Assembly (NCBI GenBank): GCA_902478715.1
Contig: CABSMC010000012.1
Location: 1-45,836 of the forward strand
DNA length: 45,836 nucleotides
Reading direction: 5' to 3'
From: an uncultured Adlercreutzia sp.
GTDB taxonomy: Bacteria; Actinomycetota; Coriobacteriia; Coriobacteriales; Eggerthellaceae
Positions 38,842-45,836 of the stretch are shown here, piece after piece. The notes beneath the pieces were generated by a model. The model saw nothing but the letters and a program-made list of their open reading frames with translations. It ran no database searches and had not been told where the DNA came from. How positions within the stretch are numbered: the stretch's first letter is position 1; each line of letters opens with the position of its first letter. The translations under genes and the position numbers were made by a program.

Positions 38842-40251
38842 ATGCTCTTCTGCGATATCGATCTTCTCGACGCCGACTTCGCTATCAAGCACCACCAATG
38901 GGTAGGGGTGCGCGACGGCCGTATCGCCTATATTGGCTCGGTGCCTCCCGCGCCCGATGAAGCTGCCACCTTCGGCGAGACTTACGATGGCACGGGACGT
39001 CTGCTCATGCCCGCGCTCTACAACGCCCATGCCCATGCCCCCATGACGCTTCTGCGCGGTTACGCCGAGAACTTGCCGCTGCAGCGTTGGCTCGAGGAGA
39101 AGTGCTTCCCCTTCGAGGCCAAAATGACCGCCGAGGATTGCTATTGGGGCACGGTGCTCGCCTGTGCCGAGATGGCGCGCTTCGGTGTGGTCAGCTTTTC
39201 GGACATGTACTACGCGACCGAGGAGCGTGCCCGTGCGGTGCTTGAGGCCGGCATGAAGGCCAACATGTGCGAGGGGCTGGTGGCCTTCGAGGAGAAGCCC
39301 TACGCGGAATATCCGATCTGCGCCCAGATGGAGGCTCTCGTGCGCGACTGGCACGGGGCCGGCGACGGACGCATTCGCATCGACTACAACATCCATTCGG
39401 AGTACCTGTCCACCGAGACGGTTTGCCGCGACATTCTGGATATCGTGCGCGGCACCGACTTGCGCTTGCACATCCATCTATCCGAGACCGAGAAGGAAGT
39501 GCGCGAGTGCCGCGAGCGCCACGGTGGCCTCACACCGGTGGCCTATTTCGACAGCTTGGGGTTGTTCGAGGTGCCCGTGACGGCGGCTCATTGCGTGTGG
39601 GTCGATGACGCTGATCTGGATATCTTGCAGCGGCACGGGGTGTTCGTCGCCAACAACCCGGCTTCCAACATGAAGCTCGGCAGCGGTTTCGCGCCCATTC
39701 CCGAGATGCTGCGCCGCGGCATTCCCGTGTGCCTGGGCTCCGACGGCATGGCGTCGAACAACAACCACAACCTGTTCCACGACATGTACTTGCAGGCGCT
39801 CATCTACAAGGGCGCGACGCTTGATCCGACGGCGGTCACGCCCCAGCAGGCGCTGGCGGCGGCGACGCGCACCGGCGCGCTTTCCCAGGGCCGCGAGGAT
39901 TGCGGTGTGGTGGCGGAAGGCGCCCGTGCTGACCTGTGCGTGCTGGACATTACGGGCCCGTCGTGGTGCCCGGCGCCCGATCCGGTTTACAACCTGGTCT
40001 ATGCGGGCGACGGGGCCGACGTGGTGCTCACAATGTGCGATGGCGAGGTGATCTATCGCGCCACCTCCGCTGCTGCCTCCGCCGATGCCTCTGGTGTTGC
40101 CTCCGCCGGCGTCCCCGGTGCCACCTCCGCTGGCACCGCGCGCGGCTGTATTCAGCATGCCGTCACGAACGCCGAATGGCCCACCATCGATATCGAGCGC
40201 GCCAAGGCCGAGTGTGCCGCCCGCACCGCCCGCATCATCAGCGAGCTCTAA
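38842..40251 (+). CDS. mtaD: MtaD-like amidohydrolase (5-methylthioadenosine/S-adenosylhomocysteine deaminase family)
   Basis: This 469-residue protein belongs to the metal-dependent amidohydrolase superfamily. Family members deaminate S-adenosylhomocysteine or 5'-methylthioadenosine in the cytoplasm; the exact substrate cannot be told from sequence. Visible residues: NAHAHAP (His63, His65), HIHLSET (His212, Glu215), AAHCVW (His250), NNPASNMKLGSGFAP and GSDGMASNNN (Asp301), the full set of metal-binding and catalytic positions with the spacing of the family. The start at 38842 is chosen because AAAGGA (38831-38836) lies 5 nt upstream; the in-frame ATGs at 38740 and 38811 lack this. Near the C-terminus (nt ~40060-40145) there is an Ala/Ser/Gly-rich low-complexity stretch not expected in the family. 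The gene is monocistronic, between the hexamer array and a convergent gene. Confidence 0.88.
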   Translation: MLFCDIDLLDADFAIKHHQWVGVRDGRIAYIGSVPPAPDEAATFGETYDGTGRLLMPALYNAHAHAPMTLLRGYAENLPLQRWLEEKCFPFEAKMTAEDCYWGTVLACAEMARFGVVSFSDMYYATEERARAVLEAGMKANMCEGLVAFEEKPYAEYPICAQMEALVRDWHGAGDGRIRIDYNIHSEYLSTETVCRDILDIVRGTDLRLHIHLSETEKEVRECRERHGGLTPVAYFDSLGLFEVPVTAAHCVWVDDADLDILQRHGVFVANNPASNMKLGSGFAPIPEMLRRGIPVCLGSDGMASNNNHNLFHDMYLQALIYKGATLDPTAVTPQQALAAATRTGALSQGREDCGVVAEGARADLCVLDITGPSWCPAPDPVYNLVYAGDGADVVLTMCDGEVIYRATSAAASADASGVASAGVPGATSAGTARGCIQHAVTNAEWPTIDIERAKAECAARTARIISEL

Positions 40252-40389
40252 CTTGGGGTGGCCCAGCTGCTCCGTCCGCGCTGCGTCATCGGGGGACGCG
40301 GCGCTCCGTCTCCGACTGCCTTTCGCGCCACAGCCTGAGGCCTCATTTTGCCATCTAGGTTTGGAGCGAACGGCGCATCGGCCTTCGAT

Positions 40390-40458
40390 CCGCAGCCCGG
40401 GGCGCCTTTTTGTCGCATGGTTCTGAAAGGTGCGACATTTTGGCCCCTCGGGCTGCGG
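40390..40458. repeat. Inverted repeat 1 in the mtaD-DUF559 intergenic region
   Basis: Arms of 28 nt (40390-40417 and 40431-40458) match at 22 of 28 positions around a 13-nt loop. The outer part (CCGCAGCCCG / CGGGCTGCGG) and inner part (TGTCGCA / TGCGACA) pair well. The mismatches include a 4-nt T/T block. It lies between convergent genes and could terminate both, or be a member of a genome-wide repeat family. Confidence 0.65.
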
Positions 40459-40540
40459 TGTTAACCATGAAAAACAAAGTCGCAGCAAGAAAAGTACCAG
40501 GTCACAGCTTTGTTCCTTCAAACCTCTCCCCGGCAACCCG

Positions 40541-40608
40541 CAGCCAGACCGGCAAAAATGTCAGAACGAGGAGGGACGTCTGACAAAAATCGTTCTCGGG
40601 CTACGGCT
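40541..40608. repeat. Inverted repeat 2, related to repeat 1
   Basis: The inner arms TGTCAGA (40559-40565) and TCTGACA (40579-40585) pair perfectly. The outer parts (CAGCC on the left, GGGCTACGG on the right) resemble those of inverted repeat 1 (GGGCTGCGG). An alternative stem, AGAACGA (40563-40569) with TCGTTCT (40590-40596), overlaps the first and excludes it. The element ends just before the stop of the minus-strand gene. Apart from the two inverted repeats, nothing is seen in 40252-40619. Confidence 0.5.
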
Positions 40609-40619
40609 GGCGGTGCTCA

Positions 40620-41576
40620 TTATTGCCAGCAGGGGAGCCCCATGGCTGCTCGCAGGTGTTTGTGCTTTGCATCGAAGTCGCCTATGCGAAATCGGATCGG
40701 TTTGCCAAGTATGCGGGCAACCGAGAGTGCGATTTTCCTTGTTTCGCTAACCGAATTGAGCTGTAGTCGTCCCACGGTGATAATCCGGTAGTTCATGGCC
40801 TGCAGCGCCATGCGTTTAACGGCGTCTTCCTGCAGCTGTTCGGACGTAAGGTGCCGCTCGTCGCTGTCGTACTCGAGAACGAGCCTTTGGGCGGGCCAGC
40901 AAACGTCCGCGACATAGTACTCTTTTCGGGAGAGCGGGCGAGCGAGGCTGGTGAGCTCGATGGAGTAGTTCAGTGTCGGTCGGGCAAAGTGGTAGCCGCC
41001 GAGATGGTTGGGGAGCGTCATGAGAAGAGCGAGGGCTGCTTCTCTCGGCGAGGCAGCGTTATTGAGAATCCAAGGAGCGGCGCGTCTCGTCATGGCGCAG
41101 CCTCGTATGTCCCGATGGGCTAAAAGAGCTTCTCGAATGCGCTCGGATGAAGTAAGCGCGGGACGATTAAAGACGGTGTCGAAAGGGGGTGTTAGACCGT
41201 AGGTGCCGCAAAGGGCGCTTCCTTTGAAGATCACTTCGGCAAGATCGCGACTCCAGTTGCTTTGGAGAAAAGCGATCTCGGGGGAAGGAGCAAAAAGCCC
41301 TTGCTCGATACGCAAATAGCAATTTTGCCAAAGGGACTCCTCTGCAACATGGCAGCGCACGTCTTTGAGATTGCGCTTTTGTTGACGCGAGGGAACGATG
41401 ACATGAAAAGGCTTGCTCAGCCAAGGGAGCCTATCCTCTAGGTACTGAACGGCGGCAGCGTTGGGGGCGATGTCCTCCTGGTGGGCGATATCGAGCCACA
41501 GGGTGGGGAGAGAGGCGAAATCGCCGTGTTGATAGAAGTCGAGGGCGCTTAAGCCCCATAGTATCAGTTTCGACAT
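40620..41576 (-). CDS. DUF559-like protein with PD-(D/E)XK-type C-terminal domain
   Basis: 318 residues. The N-terminal half (SALDFYQ, then SPEIAFLQ and CGTYGL) resembles the AbiEi-like/coriobacterial proteins that carry C-terminal DUF559 domains. The C-terminal half has the elements of a Vsr/DUF559 nuclease-like fold: SPREAALALL (Glu179), VADVCW (Asp224) and LVLEYDSDERH (Glu235, Asp237), then a helix and the strand NYRIITVG. Nuclease activity is inferred from the fold only; the family's biology is not established. The start is set at 41576 because AAAAGGA lies 6 nt upstream on this strand. An in-frame extension to 41870 would be translated from repeat DNA and is rejected. The gene is convergent with mtaD and divergent from the EF-G-like gene. 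It could be a lone accessory gene. Confidence 0.7.
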   Translation of the reverse strand: MSKLILWGLSALDFYQHGDFASLPTLWLDIAHQEDIAPNAAAVQYLEDRLPWLSKPFHVIVPSRQQKRNLKDVRCHVAEESLWQNCYLRIEQGLFAPSPEIAFLQSNWSRDLAEVIFKGSALCGTYGLTPPFDTVFNRPALTSSERIREALLAHRDIRGCAMTRRAAPWILNNAASPREAALALLMTLPNHLGGYHFARPTLNYSIELTSLARPLSRKEYYVADVCWPAQRLVLEYDSDERHLTSEQLQEDAVKRMALQAMNYRIITVGRLQLNSVSETRKIALSVARILGKPIRFRIGDFDAKHKHLRAAMGLPCWQ

Positions 41577-41764
41577 TGGCCGTCCTTTTCCAATCGATGA
41601 TGAAGCCGTATGGTGGTGAGGGGTTGCTGGCACGATCCCTCCGCGCTCCGCGCGTTCGAGCAGATTACTCTTTCCGAACCGCATTAATGACGCGAGAATG
41701 TCCCGGTTGGCTCCTCGCGCCAACCGTAGCGGAGTCGCATGGGGCGGCGGTGGGGCGTTCGGGC

Positions 41765-41858
41765 CAACTCGCGGACCAGCTTGCGAATCAACTTGCGGGC
41801 CAGCTCGCGAATCAACCTGCAAACCAATTCGCGGACCAACTCGCGGATCAGCCCGTGA
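41765..41858. repeat. Degenerate 12-bp tandem repeat
   Basis: Seven full units (CAACTCGCGGAC, CAGCTTGCGAAT, CAACTTGCGGGC and so on; consensus CARCTYGCGRRY) plus a partial eighth at 41849. The plus strand would read as a QLAN/QLAD tetrapeptide repeat in one frame, but no ribosome binding site or plausible gene goes with it. It lies in the 618-nt gap between divergent genes. Confidence 0.85.
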
Positions 41859-41920
41859 GAAAAAGCGCACGAACTTCGTCTCGCGAATTTCTCGCTGTAC
41901 TCAGCGGACGCGGTGCCCTC

Positions 41921-41929
41921 TGCTAATAT
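41921..41929 (+). promoter_or_regulatory. Possible extended -10 promoter for the EF-G-like gene
   Basis: TGCTAATAT contains the TGn extended -10 element and TAATAT (5/6 to consensus). No good -35 hexamer sits 16-18 bp upstream, as is usual for extended -10 promoters. Transcription would begin near 41936, giving a ~260-nt leader. Confidence 0.4.
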
Positions 41930-41989
41930 GGATGCCACGGAAAAGACGCCGTTCGTCGGCGCTGAAAGACCGCTCGCTGGCGATGCGCC

Positions 41990-42049
41990 AGGAGCTCGCA
42001 GGCCGCAGACCTGCCAGCCAAGAGCTCGCGGGTCGCGGACCTATCAGTT
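41990..42049. repeat. Imperfect 30-bp direct repeat upstream of the EF-G-like gene
   Basis: Two adjacent 30-nt copies (41990-42019 and 42020-42049) share most of AGAGCTCGCRGGYCGCRGAC and then CT. The repeat lies in the putative leader of the EF-G-like gene. Its role is unknown. I see no gene elsewhere in 41577-42194. Confidence 0.75.
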
Positions 42050-42194
42050 GGCGCAGCCCCGTCGTGGGCATTCGCGGCAACGGGAATTCAGCGTAGCGTT
42101 TGGCGAGAAGGCGCGCGACCGATGGGAAGCGCGCCCGGGTTAGACCCGCGCAAGGGGTGCGGGCGCCCTCTATCAGGAAGGCAGGTGGTCGCTC

Positions 42195-44273
42195 ATGGCA
42201 GCTCCGGCTCCCGAACACGTCAGAAACATCGTCCTTGTAGGACAGGATGGCGCCGGCAAGACCTCGCTGGCCGAGGCCATGCTCTTCGTTTCCGGCAAGA
42301 CGCCGCGCATGGGCACGACGCACGACGGCAAGTCGTACCTCGATTACGACCCCGAGGAGATCAAGCGCAAGTTCACCATTTCAACCTCCATCGCCCCCAT
42401 CCCTTACAAGGACTACAAGATCAACGTGCTGGACACCTCCGGTCATCCCGATTTCATCGGCGACACGCTGGCCACCATGCAGGCCGCCGAAATGGCCCTG
42501 TTCGTGGTGGACGCCGTCGACGGCCCCCAGGTTATGACGACGAAGCTGTGGCGCGAGGCGGAGGACATGCGCCTGTCGCGCGCGGTGTACATCAACCACA
42601 TCGATCGCGAGAACGCCAACTTCGACGCTGCCATGGCTCTGCTGCATGCTCGCTTCGGCGGTCGTTTGGGCGCGGTCACCATTCCCATCGGTCAGGGCCC
42701 CGATTTCGAGGGCGTCATCGACATCATCCGCATGGAGGCCCGCTATTTCGAGAACGGCGGCGAGCGCGTGGAAGCGGTGGACACGCTGCCGGCGAAGTAC
42801 CAGGAGGAGGCGCGCAACGCCCGCGACAAGCTGTGCGATTTGGTGGCCGAGGCCGACGACGAGCTTATGATGAAGTACCTCGAGGGTGAAGAGCAGCTTA
42901 CCCAAGAGGAGCTGGAGGGGCTGCTGGACAAAGCCATCGCTCAGGAGCTCATCATTCCGGTGTTCGTGGGATCCACCATTATTATGCAGGGCGTTCAGGG
43001 CCTCATGGAGGACATCTGCACCTATTTCCCGCACCCGAAGAGCCACGGTCGCTTCCGCATGGCCGACGACGTGACGGTGCGCATCGACGAGACGAAGCCC
43101 CCCTGCGCCTTCGCCTTCAAGACGGTGTCTGACCCGTTCGTCGGACGCCTCACATTCCTGAAGGTCATCTCCGGATACCTGGAGCCGGGGCTGGAGCTCG
43201 TCTGTGGGCGCACCGGCAAGAAGGAGCGTCTCGGCAAGATTCAGGTCATGATGGGCAAAGAGGCCGTGGATGTGAAGAGCGCCAAGGCCGGCGACATCGT
43301 CGTGGTGCCGAAGCTTTCCGACGTGCGCGCGGGCGACACGCTCTCCTGCGAGGGCACCATCGCCATCGAGCCGCTGCCTCTGCCCGAGCCCTTGTACCCC
43401 GTGGCCATCGAGGCTGTGTCGAAGAAGGAGGAGGACAAGCTCGGCACCTTCCTGGCCCGCGCCGCCGAGGCTGACCCCACCATCCGCATCACGCGCGACG
43501 AGGACACGCACCAGACCATCATCCATGCCATGGGCGAGACCCAGGTAGACATGCTGATCGGGCGCTTGAAGGAGCAGTCCGGCGTGGAGGCGAAGCTCGT
43601 GCCCGTGCGCATCCCCTACCGCGAGACCATTACCAAGCAGGCCGAGGCCCAGGGCCGTCACAAGAAGCAGACCGGCGGCGCCGGCCAGTTCGGCGACTGC
43701 TGGCTGAGGTTGGCCCCCATCCCCGGCGAGGGCTACGAGTTCGTGGACGAGATCAAGGGCGGCGCCATTCCCAACGGCCTTATTCCGGCCGTCGACAAGG
43801 GCGTGCGCGAGGCCATGGAAGAGGGCTTCCTCGCGGGGTACCCCATGGTGGACATCAAGTGCACGGTGTTCGACGGCTCGTATCATTCCGTCGACTCCAA
43901 CGAGATGGCCTTCAAGACCGCGGCCCGCATCGGCTTCCGCGCCTGCTGCGAGAACGCCGGCCCCATCATCTTGGAGCCCTGGGCCACTATGGAAGTGACC
44001 GTGGGCGAGGAGTACGCCGGCACCATCATGGGCGACATCTCCACGCGCCGCGGCCGCATTGTGGGCACCGACGCGGGCTTCGCGGCCGGCGAGACTGTCA
44101 TCAAGATGCGCGCGCCCTATGCCGAGGTCATCAACTACACCAAGGATCTGCGCTCCATGACCCGCGGCTCCGGCTCCTACACGCTCACCCTGGAAGGCTA
44201 CGAGCAGGCGCCGGCCGACGTGACGAAGAAGCTCGTGGAAGCCTACGAGGCCGCCCGCGCGGCGGGGAACTAA
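42195..44273 (+). CDS. Elongation factor G-like translational GTPase (EF-G2/FusA2-type paralogue)
   Basis: 692 residues, full EF-G length. The start is supported by AGGTGG (42183-42188), 6 nt upstream. G1 is GQDGAGKTS (16-24); G3 is DTSGHPDF (80-87), which keeps the catalytic His84; G4 is NHID (134-137) instead of the NKxD of canonical EF-G; and switch I has RKFTI (58-62) instead of RGITI. Domains II-V follow: a domain III stretch (MGETQVDMLIGRLKEQ), domain IV with HSVDSNEMAFKTAA, and domain V with MGDISTRRGRIVG. These features fit the EF-G-like paralogues of Actinobacteria and Thermus, not the main ribosomal translocase; their role is poorly defined. It is a single gene ended by a terminator and followed by rpoB. 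Confidence 0.88.
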   Translation: MAAPAPEHVRNIVLVGQDGAGKTSLAEAMLFVSGKTPRMGTTHDGKSYLDYDPEEIKRKFTISTSIAPIPYKDYKINVLDTSGHPDFIGDTLATMQAAEMALFVVDAVDGPQVMTTKLWREAEDMRLSRAVYINHIDRENANFDAAMALLHARFGGRLGAVTIPIGQGPDFEGVIDIIRMEARYFENGGERVEAVDTLPAKYQEEARNARDKLCDLVAEADDELMMKYLEGEEQLTQEELEGLLDKAIAQELIIPVFVGSTIIMQGVQGLMEDICTYFPHPKSHGRFRMADDVTVRIDETKPPCAFAFKTVSDPFVGRLTFLKVISGYLEPGLELVCGRTGKKERLGKIQVMMGKEAVDVKSAKAGDIVVVPKLSDVRAGDTLSCEGTIAIEPLPLPEPLYPVAIEAVSKKEEDKLGTFLARAAEADPTIRITRDEDTHQTIIHAMGETQVDMLIGRLKEQSGVEAKLVPVRIPYRETITKQAEAQGRHKKQTGGAGQFGDCWLRLAPIPGEGYEFVDEIKGGAIPNGLIPAVDKGVREAMEEGFLAGYPMVDIKCTVFDGSYHSVDSNEMAFKTAARIGFRACCENAGPIILEPWATMEVTVGEEYAGTIMGDISTRRGRIVGTDAGFAAGETVIKMRAPYAEVINYTKDLRSMTRGSGSYTLTLEGYEQAPADVTKKLVEAYEAARAAGN

Positions 44274-44312
44274 GCGCCGCGTCGTTTTCCGCGACAGTTT
44301 TTGGCAACGATC

Positions 44313-44345
44313 AAGCCGGGAAGTTCGCTTCCCGGCTTTTCTTTT
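44313..44345 (+). terminator. Terminator after the EF-G-like gene
   Basis: A perfect 11-bp stem (AAGCCGGGAAG at 44313-44323, CTTCCCGGCTT at 44328-44338) with a TTCG loop, followed by TTCTTTT. It separates the EF-G-like gene from rpoB. Confidence 0.9.
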
Positions 44346-44409
44346 CCGAACAAAGCCCAGCTCCGAGCCCTATTTTCCAGAAAATTTCCATGGCTTGTAA
44401 AAATTTTTC

Positions 44410-44438
44410 TTGACTCGGGCTTCATGCCGTAGTATTTT
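44410..44438 (+). promoter_or_regulatory. Promoter of rpoB
   Basis: TTGACT (44410-44415) and TATTTT (44433-44438) are exactly 17 bp apart. The start of transcription would be near 44445, leaving a ~50-nt leader. This makes rpoB independent of the upstream genes. Confidence 0.8.
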
Positions 44439-44493
44439 AGCGAATTGCAACTTTTTTGCAGATTTGCGATGGACGTGAAGGAGGAACAGCCTC

Positions 44494-45836
<1,343 letters not shown>

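Noticed and set aside
40620..41576. Toxin-antitoxin or restriction system around the DUF559-like gene
   Set aside because: No partner gene, methylase or toxin lies beside it. The neighbours are a metabolic deaminase and a translation GTPase.
41765..41858. CRISPR-like array
   Set aside because: Units are 12 bp, contiguous and degenerate, with no spacers and no cas genes in the window.
41577..41870. N-terminal extension of the DUF559-like protein to 41870
   Set aside because: It would be encoded by the 12-bp tandem repeat, is of low complexity, and the start at 41576 has a good Shine-Dalgarno.

Overview
The window looks like chromosomal DNA from a high-GC Gram-positive bacterium, most likely a gut-type coriobacterium (Eggerthellales). 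This is an inference from the high-GC codon use, an LAxTG-type cell-wall anchor (the kind recognised by class E sortases), an actinobacterial-style RpoB, and a DUF559-type protein of a kind I associate with this group. No 16S or other decisive marker is present.

Layout. Positions 1-168 are the Ala/Asp/Gln-rich tail of an unidentified gene, closed by an intrinsic terminator. From 515 to 38577, about 83% of the window, lies one enormous surface-protein gene. As written it is cut into two overlapping reading frames (515-16780 and 16753-38577). The first half carries the only signal peptide and the second half the only wall anchor (LAQTG, membrane segment, tail). The break falls inside one copy of a repeated LPxGxY beta-domain, and the repeat continues in the other frame if one base is restored, most simply in the CCC run at 16746-16748. 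The repaired product would be 12,687 residues. In order it has a long signal peptide, two diverged copies of a ~450-480-residue module, long Tyr/Trp/Asn-rich beta regions with DUF11-like repeats, about five LPxGxY domains, more beta regions, and ten SdrD_B-like domains. One SdrD_B domain is split by three ~110-residue FN3-like units plus two PASTA domains.

Downstream of a strong terminator and a 12-copy GC-rich hexamer array come an MtaD-like amidohydrolase (38842-40251, +) and, convergent with it, a DUF559/PD-(D/E)XK-type protein (40620-41576, -). The intergenic space between them holds two related inverted repeats. A repeat-rich gap (41577-42194) precedes an EF-G-like translational GTPase (42195-44273) with altered G motifs. 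A terminator, a near-consensus sigma70 promoter and the first 447 codons of rpoB follow.

The genes do not form an obvious pathway. The translation/transcription genes (EF-G-like, rpoB) are housekeeping. The giant gene is a self-contained transcription unit with its own promoter and terminator, probably making a very long wall-attached adhesin or stalk. No sortase, secretion accessory gene, mobile element, tRNA, rRNA or CRISPR array was seen.
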